The position numbers and the translations under genes were made by a program. A DNA stretch of 64,000 bases from the NCBI GenBank assembly GCA_039583875.1, contig CM077166.1, positions 94,086,094-94,150,093 of the forward strand, in the 5' to 3' direction. The notes under the pieces were generated by a model. That model did no database searches. It had not been told where the DNA came from and saw nothing but the letters and a program-made list of their open reading frames with translations. This DNA is from Platanthera guangdongensis (Eukaryota; Streptophyta; Magnoliopsida; Asparagales; Orchidaceae). This document shows positions 1 through 10,863 of this stretch, one piece after another (the stretch's first letter is position 1; each line of letters opens with the position of its first letter).

Positions 1-366
1 ATTTAAAATATAACGTGAGTAACTGAAGTGAACTCGCGAACACCTGCTAATCTTTGTTAAAAAGATGTCAAAGAAGATAAATATAAAATATAATGCGAGT
101 ACATAAAAAACCCATGAACACCTGCTAATCTCTATAAAAGGAAAGTCAAAACTAGGTAAATTTAAAATATAATGGAAGTATCTGAAGTGAACTCACGTAC
201 ATTTGCTAATCTCTGCAAAAGAGAAGTCAAAAGTATGTAAATTTAAAATATAACCCGAGTACCTAAAGTGAACTCGCGAACACTTGCTAATCTCTACTAA
301 AGAGAAGTCAAAAGAAGGTAAACTTGAAATGTAACCCGAGTACCTTATATGAACTCGTGAAATCCT
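1..366. repeat. Tandem repeat, about 80-bp unit, 4.5 copies
   Basis: The phrase AAAATATAAC/TnnGAGT recurs at about 5, 85, 166, 246 and 327, giving a period of 80-81 bp. Each unit also holds GAACTCGCGAACAC and GCTAATCTCT. The array stops where the LTR of element A begins, so it is either flanking satellite DNA or the tail of an older element. The small minus-strand reading frames here only reflect the repeat. Confidence 0.8.
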
Positions 367-630
367 GTTGTTGCGTCCATTGCACACAATGTCCCAGATT
401 TGAAGAAGTCAATCATGTCAATGATTTACATAAAGTTGTATTTGATGTATACTTAAGTTCATGCGTGTAGGTTTGATCTTGAAACAATGACACGACAGGT
501 ATTTATAGTGATGTAACTGGTGGTCACAAAGTGAATATGTTGGATAGGCTGAAAATCGCCTAAATATAAAGTCATTGAGTGAAGTTTTTTCACTCAATGT
601 CAAGTGAATAAAAGCGTTGAAAACAGCTTG

Positions 631-1264
631 TGTAATCTAGCTGCAGCTTAGTTGGTGATAAGGTGTGGTTTGAATACACCTTATCAAGGAGGTCTCGAGT
701 TCGATCCCCGGCCTCAACAACCCGCCTGTATATGGAGAGGGGTTGGGGTGCATGGTCTGCAGACCTGGTTAGGCTGAACCCTTTCGAGCGTGGTGCTGGG
801 GGTGCCGGCGGTCATCCTTGCGAGTGTGGGTTGTGGAGTCCATTCCAAAACGTTCACTTTTTATAACGGCCTCCCCAGCCCACGCTTGCAAGGATGGCCG
901 CCGGTACCCCCAGCACCACGCTCGAAAGGTTCAGCCTAACCAGGTCTGCAGACCATAGACCCCAACCTCTCTCCATCCACAGGCGGGTTGTTGAGGCCGG
1001 GGATCGATCCCAAACCTTCTTGATAAGGAGTTTTCAAACCACTCGCCATCACCAACTAAGCGGCTGCTCAGTTGGTGATGGGGAGTGGTTTGAAAACTCC
1101 TTATCAACGAGGTCTCGGGTTTGATCCCCGGCCTCAACAACCCACCTGTGGATGGAGAGGGGTTGGGGTGCATGGTTTGCAGACCAGGTTAGGCTGAACC
1201 CTTTTGAGAGTGGTGCTGGGGGTGCCGGCGGCCGTCCTTACGAGCGTGGGCTGGGGAGGCCGTT
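631..1264. mobile_element. Triple tRNA-derived SINE insertion (+,-,+) in the A 5' LTR
   Basis: Three related copies lie at about 639-866 (+), 867-1068 (-) and 1069-1264 (+). Each head is tRNA-like: an A box such as GCTCAGTTGG and a B box GTTCGATCCC, followed by a non-tRNA body ending in GGGGAGGCCGTTA. The insertion is flanked by the duplication ACAGCTTG (623-630 and 1265-1272). The 3' LTR of A has the empty site near 9740, so insertion followed integration of A. Copies 2 and 3 are head to head and form an inverted repeat of about 200-bp arms. The tRNA-like part is not a functional tRNA gene. Confidence 0.85.
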
Positions 1265-1323
1265 ACAGCTTGAATTGTCAAAGCCAAACAATTGGCAAGT
1301 TTAAGATATGGCTATGTCCACAG

Positions 1324-1850
1324 GCGTTGAGTGAAGTCTACCAACTCAATGCCATATGGAAAAAAGTTGTGAGACAGTGTAAAGTAATAAAAGCCTAAAA
1401 AGGAATAGTCTTAAATGTGGCTAAGTCCACTGGCGTTGAGTGAAGATCATTCACTCAATGCCATATTCGTTGAGTAAAGCTCTGTTGATCAATGCCACAA
1501 AACATTTGTGCAGATATTTGATTAAGTCCAAATGCATTGAGTGAAGCTTACTCACTCAATGCCATGTGATAAAAAGCGTTGACTAAATCTTAGTCAGTTA
1601 GAGTCTTTGATTTCACACAGAAATTTGGTCGTCCAAATGCATTGAGTGAAGGTTGCTCACTCAATGTCGTGTAATAGAACAAAATTTTGTTAAGTAGTTT
1701 CGCATTGAGTGAAGCTTACTCACTCGTTTCCAAGTGACAAAATATATTCAAGTAGTTCGATGTTGAGTGAAGCTTGCTCACTCAATTCCTAGTGATAGAA
1801 AATATGTATAAGTGTTTTGGCGTTGAGGGAAGCTTACACACTCAATGCCT
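1324..1850 (+). promoter_or_regulatory. Hairpin array of the A 5' LTR (U3)
   Basis: At least seven copies of CATTGAGTGA, a loop of about 7 nt such as AGCTTAC, then TCACTCAATG, spaced roughly 60-110 bp. An outlying copy is at 574-603. The array lies upstream of the TATA-like site at 2062, where enhancer elements of an LTR are expected. Some copies have decayed arms. Confidence 0.85.
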
Positions 1851-2479
1851 ATAGTAAAGATGTTTGATTTTAGCTATGTCCACAAATGATGATGTCTGCA
1901 AAGTCATCATGTTAATAGAGTTCAAACTAAGTGCGGGAAAGCTACACAACACGATAAATATTACCGATGGCCTACTATACATCTTCTTATGTTAAAACAA
2001 GGTGCAGTTATCTACTGCAGGTGGTCCCCACTGCTTCTTGGAGTGGTTGATCTGCGAAAGATATGAAGGGACAGCTTCAGATGTTGAACTCAACTTTTTA
2101 GGGTTTGACTAAAAGAAAACAAGAGCGACTCATCTTCTCCTTCCTCACCATTGCAGTCGAGAAGAAGCTTGAACTCGATCAGCAGAATGAAAAAGTTCAG
2201 TTAGGTGTAGCTTAACTTTTGCTATTACAAGTTCAAAAATATTACTGATAAAGAAAGGGAGGAGAACCTTCATGTCTTCTGGAGGTTCAGCTAGCTATTT
2301 GAAGAACACAAGACCTAATTGTTCTTCAGTCTACTACAGCTATTTCAAAAACAACATTTTGAGTTACTTCTGGCAGAGACAGTCTTTTATTGAAGAATAT
2401 CTTCCAGATGCTATGAAGAAATTTAGAGTTAAGAAAACTCTACTCTAGTAGTTGACACAGAGAAATTAAAACCACTATA

Positions 2480-2840
2480 TTTCTGTAGGATCCTTTTGGA
2501 TCTGAGTTGTAGGGATCTTGGGCCTGAGGTAGGACAATTTTGCCTGAGGTAGGAGAGTCATTCTCTCTAAGTTGTATAGCACTTGTGCCTGAGCTGTAGG
2601 ATCCTTTGGTTCTTAGGTAGAGCCTTTGTTCCTGGGCTATAGGAGAGTCATTCTATTTGATGTAGGATCCTTTGAGGATCTGAGGTAGGGCTGTCCTCTC
2701 AGCTTGAGTGGTAGGGCCTTTGGCTTGAGATATGTGATCTGTTGATCACTGATTTGTAGGGCTTAGTGCTTGAGCTATAAGTCTTGATGGAGACTGAGAG
2801 ACCCTAAGGGATCTAAGGTGTATGCTCTTTGAGCTAAGTT
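2480..2840 (+). repeat. Mini-hairpin array with variable stems, element A
   Basis: About fifteen units separated by the near-constant linker CTGAG(T)TGTAGG. Between linkers lie short inverted repeats whose sequence changes from unit to unit: GATCC/GGATC, GAGAG/CTCTC, GCAC/GTGC, GCTG/CAGC, AGTCT/AGACT, GCTC/GAGC. Loops are 2-7 nt. It lies between the TATA-like site and the conserved block, so it is probably transcribed. Confidence 0.8.
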
Positions 2841-2888
2841 TTGGAGAAGTTGTCTTGTATAACGGAAAGTTAGAAAGGTGGGAAGAAA

Positions 2889-2925
2889 GTGGATGTACTC
2901 ATAATATGGGGAACCACTATATATT
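2889..2925 (+). promoter_or_regulatory. Conserved Sirevirus LTR block, element A
   Basis: GTGGATGTACtC, a short spacer, then GGGGAACCACTATA. The same block occurs in B (12247-12280), H (48221-48256) and, reversed, in G (35577-35614) and J (53764-53802). Its preservation across otherwise different LTRs suggests a required role; which role is not visible. Confidence 0.75.
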
Positions 2926-3099
2926 CTGTGTGTGCTTTTTTATGTTGCTTCTTTATTATAGGTTCTTGAAAGCAAATAACTGTCAACACACTAAGTACTT
3001 AAAGCAGAAACTTAAAGAAAGTCATAAGATACCAAAAACCTATTCACCACCCCGCCCCCCTCTAGGTTACAAGGTACCTTGAAAAAAAAGACTTTAAAG

Positions 3100-3111
3100 T
3101 GGTATCTGAGG
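3100..3111 (+). other. Primer binding site, element A
   Basis: TGGTATCTGAGG differs by two bases from TGGTATCAGAGC, the complement of the initiator methionine tRNA 3' end used by many copia elements. It sits two bases after the LTR. Confidence 0.85.
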
Positions 3112-3176
3112 GAGGTTGCTCAAAAAGGATTTAACAATCTGAGTGGATCTCCAAGGGTAGCTACAACTCTATACTT

Positions 3177-5752
3177 ATGGGTTTTGGAGAGAGAAATAAG
3201 GAGCTAGGTTCCATGAAACTCCCCATCTACAGAGAGGAGAATTTTGGATACTAGAAAGAGAGGGCCTGGCTATTTATGGATGCATATGACCCTAGGAACT
3301 TTGTGATAGTAAAGGAGGGACCCTTCATCCCTATGAAGTTCTCTATTCTGGATTCAAATATCCTGACACCCAAGACTTATTCAGAAATGACCAATGATGA
3401 TGTCATGTTGGATGTAGTAGACATGAGAGCCCAAAACATCATAGTCAGTGCTATTGATGATTTTACCTTTCAGAACTTGGTCCACTGCCAGACCTCCAAG
3501 GATATATGGGAAACCCTAGTGGTCTACATGGAGGGTATTGAAGAGGTAAGAGATGATAGAAAGTCCATGCTCAACCAAGAGTATGAGTCTTTCAGGCAAT
3601 CCCTAAAAGAGAACATAGCTGCTTGCTCTGAAGGATTTTTTAGGATCACTAATGAACTGAGGACCTATAGGCGGGTGTTCAGTCATTATGAAATAAATGA
3701 CAAGTTACTAAGATCTCTCACTAGAGACTGAGATACTAAGACATTTTCCATAAGGGAGGTGGCCAAGCTTGCTGAAACTCCTCCCCAAACATTATTTGTA
3801 AAGCTGCTCTCCTATGAGATACAGCTAGATGCCAGAAAAGAGGAGGAGGCCACCAGCAGATGGCAATCCAAGGAGAAGTCCTTGGCATTCAATGCAAATA
3901 ACATCAGGAAGAGTAAGGAGAGGATTCCCTCTCTTATAAGAAAACCAGCTGATTTTGACAGCTCAGAGTCAGATGCATTAAAATGCAGCATGTCCTATGA
4001 GAACTTTGCTACCTTCTCCTAGAATTTTCAGAAAATGATCAAGAAGAAATAGTGGAAGAGCAGACCTTCCGCCTCTTCTCATCATAGGAGGAATCATTCC
4101 AAGGCTGACAAGTATGATTCTAAATCTAGTAAATATAATTCCTCTAAAGTTGTCTGCTACTACTGCAACAAACCAGGACATGTGTTAACTGACTGCCCAG
4201 TGAAGAGTAGGGAAGCTATTGAGAAAAATAACACCAACACAGGGGCAATATTGAGAAGTCCTTCATTGCTAAGATAGAGAAGTGCTGGATAGACTCATCT
4301 TCATCTAAGTCCGAAGAAGAAGAAGCCTATACTGGGTAGGTTGTTGCTGCTGAACAAAATTTTACAGCAGCAGATGAAGACTATCCTGCTGCCAGGATAG
4401 GTATCAGGGCCCCTCTATCACATACAGATTGTGATTTAGAGGTGGATGAGGAAGATGAAGAAGATGCCTACAACTGCAATGGGATGATGACAATGAATGA
4501 TGAGGAAACCAGTCAGGATCAGCCTAGTCAAAGCAAGGTAAAATCTCTATCTTTCTCTTCCTCTGAGTATGGATATGACACTAGTCCCTGTACAAAACCC
4601 TCTTCATATAGAGGTGAAGATGATTTTGAATCAGAAGGAGTTGCAATCTATTGATTGACAACTATGGAAAACTTCTAGATGCCTTCAATAAGTACAAGAA
4701 GTTATCTAAGAAGCAAGTTGTGGAGATTGCCTCTCTACAGGTGGCTGCTTCCTAGCTGACTGAAACAACATCTTTGCTGGATCAAAAGGACAAGGAACTT
4801 AGCTAACTTAGGATCATGAATGATAACCAAATATTCTCCATAAAGTACAAGGATGGTGTCATCAGGGATCTTGAAGAGAGTCTATGGAGGGATAAAAGAA
4901 TAATGGCTAGCTATTCTAAGCCAAGTACTGTGTTACCCTTGATAGACTCCTTCTCCTCTCAGAATGGGAAGAATGGGTTGGGATTCAAGAGAACAATAAG
5001 AGTTGCTCCTTCCAAAAAGAAGGGCAAAGCTCTAGCTCCAGCTCAGCCTCTTTCTTCTATGCCTCCAAATCCTTTTAGGAAAGTTCAGTTGCCTTCAAAC
5101 AGGTATGACCAAGAAAGCATCTTTGGTTAGTTGATGAATGGCAGATCCACAGGGTGTAAACAAAAATGTTCACAACCAAAGTGGTAGGTATAGCAGGGTC
5201 AGTGGCTTTTTGTCTGCCCATGAAGAAATTTTACTGGCGCATCCTGGACCATTTGTCTTTGGTGCTGCATCCCCCATTCTCAAGAATGTGACTACAATAA
5301 AGGCTCGGGATCATTCAGTAAAGACTCAGACAAAGGGTCAATCTTTCAACCAGCCTGATTAGGTTGTGTCTGATGCCATCAGTTGAGCACGCTTTCTAAA
5401 AAGAAACTTGCTGCTGCTAGAACTCAAAGCAGGCCAAACAAGCCAGCTAGAAGAATTACCTTTAGTAAAATCCTTTCTGAAAGGAATCTGAAGAAGGCAG
5501 CTGCTCCTCTTCCTACTGTTCATCCAGAAGTTAACCAAACTGCTAGGCCTGCACAGAAAAGAAGATAAAACATTCATGAATGTTGGTGATGTAGCAAAGT
5601 TGGCCACTTTACTGTGAACTGCTAGCACAATCCAAGTGTTTCAAGAGCAGCTGCCAGCCCACCAGTCAGAAATGCAGCTGGTAGACAAGTTCGTTATAAG
5701 ATTAACATGCACCTAGGACCCAAATAGAAATTGTTGTCCTAAGGTAAAGTAA
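3177..5752 (+). pseudogene. gag: Element A gag (degenerate)
   Basis: The start at 3177 matches the H gag start at 48514 (MGxxENxKELGSMKLPI). The N-terminal part (3276-4022) is the copia Gag helical region and stays in one frame except for a TGA at about 3730 where H has tryptophan. Knuckle 1, CYYCNKPGHVLTDC, is at about 4150-4195. An acidic and then coiled-coil-like stretch follows (4440-5130). Knuckle 2, CWxCSKVGHFTVNC, is near 5578-5625. Many stops interrupt the frame. The final TAA (5750-5752) aligns with the gag stop of G, H and J. No intact Gag can be made. Confidence 0.85.
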
Positions 5753-7202
5753 AATTGTGTGATACAGGTTAGATCAAGTGGACATACACCTATATAGTAC
5801 TTGGACAGTGGTGGTTCCATGCAAATGACTGGGCAAGGAGCAACTTGAAGGAGTACACTCCAGTGAAAGATGGACCCAAGGTTACCTTTGGTGGTTCAGA
5901 TTGATGGGTGACTAGAGGCTATGGTAAGATTACCAATGGCATAGTCACCATCATAAAAGTATCTTATGTTGAAGAGTTGCGATGCAACCTCATAAGCATA
6001 GGCCAACATTTCTGATCTTGGCTATATTATTGTCTTCCACAAGGATGAGTTCCAGATTAAGAGGTCAAGTGACAAAGTGATCTTCTTGACAGGCACTAAG
6101 AGTGGAAATGTTTATTGTTTAAACTTTATATGTCTGGATACTGACTCACCTATTTTTATAGTGACAAATAAGAAAGTCTCATATTATGTCCAATGTCCCA
6201 AAAGGCTAGCTCATTTGAATTACAATACTATTAGAAAGCTTTTTAGTCAAGAGCTAGCTAGGAATGGTCCTAATGTAAAGTGCACCAAGGAGGACATTTG
6301 CTTAGCATGCCAAAAGAGCAAGCAGACAAAAGTCTCCTTCAAGGGCATTGGAATCAAAGACTCTGTGAGGTGTTTGTACCTTTTGCATATGGACATGTTT
6401 GGTCCTATGCCAGTTAATAGTATTGTAGAAAAGTCTAGACCCTTGTGGTGGTTGATGACTATTCCAGGTTTGCTTGGGTATACTTTCTCAAGAAAAAGAA
6501 TGACACCATTGACATCTTCATCAAGTTTGTCAAGAAAATTGAGAATGAGTTTAACAGTTCAGTTGTCAAAATCAGAAGTGACCATTGAACTAAATTCCAG
6601 TCTGAAAGCATGACAATGTTCTGTGAAGAGCAAGGGATTCATCAAGAATTTTCTTCTCGAAGAACTCCCCGGCAAAATGGGATTGTTGGGAGGAAAAATA
6701 AGACTCTCACAAAGGCTGGAAGAACTTTGTTGAGTGACACATCTCTCCCAGAATATTTCTGGGCAGAGACAGTGAATACTACATTTCATGTCCACAACAG
6801 GGCCTCTATCACCAAAAGCCATAAGAAGACTGCCTATGAGATCTTGAACGGCAGAAAACCAAACCTGGGCTATCTCGGAATTTTTAGTAGTAAGTGTTAT
6901 GTGCTTCGCAATGGGAAATCCTGTGTGACTAAGTTTGTTGCAATGTCCTTTGATGGGATTTTTTTTGGTACAACAATCATAGTAAAGCCTATAGGATCTA
7001 CAACTTGAAGAGCCAAATTTTAGAAGAATCTATATATATAGTCTTTGATGAGTCTACTATGATTAACATTGAGTTGCAAAGCTTCTCTTCTAGTACTGCA
7101 TGTATAAACCAGAATGATGGACCAGCAAACAATCAAGGAAGCAACTCCAGTTATCCAAGATTAAGTGGTCATTCTAGTAGAGGGACTGCAAGACACAAAT
7201 GA
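5753..7202 (+). pseudogene. pol: Element A protease and integrase (degenerate)
   Basis: The aspartic protease motif YLDSG is at about 5800. The GAG-pre-integrase zinc region follows (near 6200: [15 protein letters not shown], then CLACQKSKQ). The integrase core is recognisable as HMDMFGPMP (about 6390) and TPRQNGIVGRKNKTL (about 6665), where the catalytic glutamate of the usual AERKNRT is replaced by glycine. Frameshifts near 6440 and 6600 break the core. Pieces are in several frames. Confidence 0.82.
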
Positions 7203-7429
7203 GGTGGTTGAAGATCAGCAAGAAGCTTCCCTAGTAGCTGAAGCTGAAATTAGATTGCCACCAGCAATTAGGAATCTGAGGTGTCATACAAGAGACAAAA
7301 TCATTGGTGATGTAGCCAAGGAGTAGTGACCAGGAGCAGAAGTATCAACACAGCACTCTACTCAAGCTTCCTATCACAAGTTTAGCCAAAGAAATTTGAA
7401 GATGCCAACATAGATCATTTCTAGATTGT

Positions 7430-8898
7430 TGTTATGCAAGAACAACTGAACCAGTTTAAGATATGTAAGGTATAAAAGCTGGTGATCCGACCACAAGGAC
7501 TTAATGTCATTGGAGTCATATAGATTTACAAGAATAAATTTGATGAAAATGGCATTATAATCAAGAACAAGGAAAGGCTAGTAGCTAATGGGCACTAGAA
7601 AGATTAAGGTATTGATTTTGATCAAACCTTTGCCCCTGTTGCATGATTGGAGGCCATCAGACTGTTCCTTGCATAAGCTACACATAATGGATTGAAGGTC
7701 TACCAGATGAATGTGAAGTCGACCTTCCTAAATGGTGACTTAAAGGAAGAAGTCTATGTTGAGTAGCCTCCAGGTTTTGTTGTTCCTAACTCACTTGATT
7801 CTCTTTATTGACTTAGAAAAGCTCTATATGGGTTAAAGAAGACCCCTAGAGCTTGATATGATTCTTTGTCCAGCTTCCTCAATTGGAATAAATTCTTAAG
7901 GGAGAAGATAAACAAGACACTATTCCTAAGTGGAATCTAAGGGGAATATCATCCTAGTCCAGATATATGTAGGTGACATTATCTTTGGATGTACTGATGA
8001 CAACCTTTGCAAAATGTTTGTCAAACTTATGCAAGGGAAGTTTGAGATGAGCAATATGAGTGAACTCAAGTTCTTCTTGGGTCACCAATTTAGACAGACT
8101 GATGATGGCTTGTCCATATCCCAGTCTAATTTCACCAGGGAGTTAATCAGGAAGTTTGGTATGGAGAATTCCTCCACCATAAAAACTCACATGGGGTTGA
8201 ATATTACTATAGGCAAAGATGAGATAGGGAAACCTATTGATGAAACTTTTTATAGATAGATAATTGGCTCCCTTCGATATCTAACTACAAGTAGGCCAGA
8301 CATCATGTATGCTACATCAGTTTGTGCTAGGTATCAGTTTTGCCCTAAAGAACCTGACAACTCTGTAGCAATGTGAATTTTAAGGTATCTTAAGGCCACA
8401 CAAGATCTTGGCCTATGGTACCCTAGGAATGGGGAGTTTGAATTAAAAGGCTATTCAGATGCAGATTTTGTAGGCTGCAAAGAGGACAAGAAGTGCACTT
8501 CTGGCACCTGTTAGTTCTTGGGAGGAAGACTACTATCATGGAGCACCAAGAAGCAAACCTGTATTGTAATCTCAACTGCAGAGATAGAGTACATCTTAGC
8601 AGGTAGCTGCTGTGCTCAATTTTTGTGGATCCAGCATCAGGTCCAGGATTATAACCTCCAGATAAGTAGAAGTCCCATATGTTGTGATTCTACTAGTGCA
8701 ATCTCAATTGCTAGGAAAGCTATCTCTCATAGGAGGACTAAGCGCATTGGGATTAGATATAATTTTATTATGGAGCATGTGGAATGTGAAGATATCAACA
8801 TTGACTTTGTCCCTACAGACAAGCAAGTGGCTGACATGTTCACTAATCCACTAGATGAAGCAAAGTTCAACACCTCAAGTTTTAATTGGTTATCTTGA
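7430..8898 (+). pseudogene. pol: Element A reverse transcriptase and RNase H (degenerate)
   Basis: RT begins near 7430. Fragments such as the VYQMNVKSTFLNGDLKEEVY region (about 7700) identify it. The active-site motif reads YVGD instead of YVDD (about 7965), so the first catalytic aspartate is lost. RNase H follows, with SDADFVG near 8457 and the terminal PTDKQVADMF at about 8812. At least eight in-frame stops occur. Similarity to the J protein (59216-62017) is clear along the whole length. Confidence 0.85.
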
Positions 8899-9484
8899 AC
8901 TTGGTATAACTTCAGTTTCTCCTCATATTGTTGTAGGTTGTATTCCTTCTTGCAGGTGGACAAGTACTTCAGTGAATTGAAGATTATTTAAGTTGTACAT
9001 CATGAATGGTATCATGCTGGTGGAAGTACTATCTAGATGGTGTAGACTATAGTGTCTATCAGGAAGCATGATAGATGATGCTTCTGTTGAGGGGGAGCAA
9101 GTCCATCACTGCTCCAGCACTCTCAAGTGGTTCAATTGTTGCTTATTTGTACTCAAAAAGGGGGAGCAAATACTCAGTGCCTCCCTGATAATTTACAGAA
9201 GTCAAAAGGGGGAGGAGAAGGATATGATCTGGTATCAGATCATATCAGAGGAGAAGGATACAAGTGATATAAGAACTATAAGAAGGATATGATCAAATTG
9301 AAGAAGACTAGGTAGTAGCAATTCAGTGGGAGCAGGTGTGATGACGATCACCCTACAAGCAAGGAAGTGTGGTAACTAAAACTTATTTTCTTGTTTGTAG
9401 TTAATTTTCTACTACTACATATGTTAGTGTATGTCATTGACTCAATTGATTGAGGGTTTTGACTTCTTCAAATGGGAGGAAAAG
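8899..9484 (+). other. Element A 3' untranslated region with repeated polypurine tracts
   Basis: Non-coding. AGGGGGAGCA-type tracts occur at about 9090, 9158 and 9195, and the terminal tract ATGGGAGGAAAAG (9471-9484) touches the 3' LTR. Multiple polypurine tracts are a known Sirevirus feature and may give extra plus-strand priming sites. Confidence 0.75.
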
Positions 9485-10863
9485 TTTTGGTGCATTGCCC
9501 ACAATGTCCCAGATTTGAAGAAGTCAATCATGTCAATGATATACATAAAGTTGTACTTGAAGTATGCTTAAGTTCATGAATGTAGGTTTGATCTTTAAAC
9601 ATTGATAAGACCTGTATTCCAAGTGATGTGATAGGTGGTCACAAAGTGAAGATGTTGGATACGCTAAAATTGCATAAGTCCACAGGCGTTGAGTGAAGTC
9701 TATTCACTCAATGCTAGGTGAGTAAAAGCGTTGAGTATAGCTTGAATAGTTAGAGCCAAACAATTGGCAAGTTGAAGATATGGTTATGTCCATAAGCATT
9801 GAGTGAAGTCTACTCACTCAATGCTATATGGCAAAAATCGGTGAGACAGGATAAAGCAAAAAAAGCCTAAGAAAGAACAGGCTGAAATGTTGATAAGTCC
9901 ACAGGCATTGAGTGAAGATCATTCACTCAACGCCATAACATTGTATTCATTGAGTATAGCTCTGTCAGTCAAAGCCATAGAAAATTTGTGCAGATATTTG
10001 ACTAAGTCCATAGGCATTGAGTGAAGCTTACTCACTTAACCTCATGTGATAAAAAGAGTTGACTGAATCTTAGTTAGTCAGAGTCTGTGATTAAACATAG
10101 AAATTTGGCTAAGTCCAAATGCTTGAGTGAAGGTTGCTCACTCAATGTCGTGTAACAAAAGAAAATTTGTCAAGTAGTTTGGCATTGAGTGAAGCTTACT
10201 CACTCAACGCCAAGTCACAAAATCTATCCAAGTTGTTTGGCATTGTGTGATGGTTGTTCACTCACTGCTTTGTTACAGAAAATCTATCTAAGTGTTTTGG
10301 GATTGAGAAAAGATTACTCACTCCACGCCTATACTAAAGATGTTTGATTTTGGCTAAGTCTACAGATGATGACATCAACAAAGTCAACAATTCAATAGAG
10401 TTCAAACTAAGTGCGGGAAAGCTGCAGAACACGACAAATACTATCGATGGTCTACTATACATCTTATTCCGTTAAGGTAAGGTACAACTGTCAACTGCAG
10501 GTTATCCACACTGCTTCTTGGAGCCGTTGATCTGCGGAAGATATAAAGGGTCTGCTTTAGATGTTAAACTCAAGTTTTTAGGGTTTGATTAAAAGAAAAC
10601 AAGAGCGGCTGGTCTTCTCTTTCCTCGCCATTGCTGTCGAGAACAAGCTTGAAGTCGACCAGCAGAACACGAAAGTTCAGTTAGTTGTAGCTTCACTTTT
10701 GCTACAACAAGTTCAAAAATATTTATGATGAAGAAAGAGAGGAGAGCCTTCAATCTTCTTGATGTTCAGTTAGCTATTTGAAGAACTCAAGACTTATCTG
10801 TTCTTCAGTATTCTATACGTAGTTCAGAAACACCACACTGAATTACTTGTAGCAGAGGCAGTC
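9485..10863 (+). repeat. Element A 3' LTR, truncated by B
   Basis: It starts TTTTGGTGCA (TG decayed to TT), aligns with the 5' LTR and lacks the SINE. It carries its own hairpin array (9684-10340) and a better TATA box, TATAAAG at 10542-10548. Similarity ends at about 10863-10869, where the B LTR starts. The R-U5 part is therefore missing here. Confidence 0.85.

Larger units (their letters stand above)
369..3097 (+). repeat. Element A 5' LTR (2.7 kb including a SINE insertion)
   Basis: It begins TGTTGCGTCC, like the TGTTGGGTAC start of H and J, and ends two bases before the primer site. The terminal CA has decayed to AA. It aligns with the 3' LTR over long stretches, for example 1917-2400 with 10390-10863. 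Inside are a hairpin array upstream of a TATA-like TATGAAG (2062-2068), a mini-hairpin array (2480-2840), the conserved Sirevirus block (2889-2925) and a C-rich tract (about 3050). Confidence 0.88.
369..10863 (+). mobile_element. Element A: decayed Sirevirus (Ty1-copia) LTR retrotransposon
   Basis: The order is 5' LTR (369-3097), primer site (3100), gag, protease, integrase, reverse transcriptase, RNase H (to 8898), polypurine tract (9471-9484) and 3' LTR (9485-10863). Domain order PR-IN-RT-RH is the copia order, and two CCHC knuckles plus C-rich LTR ends indicate Sirevirus. Many stops and frameshifts show that this is one of the oldest elements here. The 3' LTR stops at 10863 where B begins. 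Confidence 0.9.

Noticed and set aside
639..712. Possible tRNA gene
   Set aside because: A and B boxes are present, but the cloverleaf is not convincing and the same head occurs three times with a common non-tRNA body, so it is a SINE.
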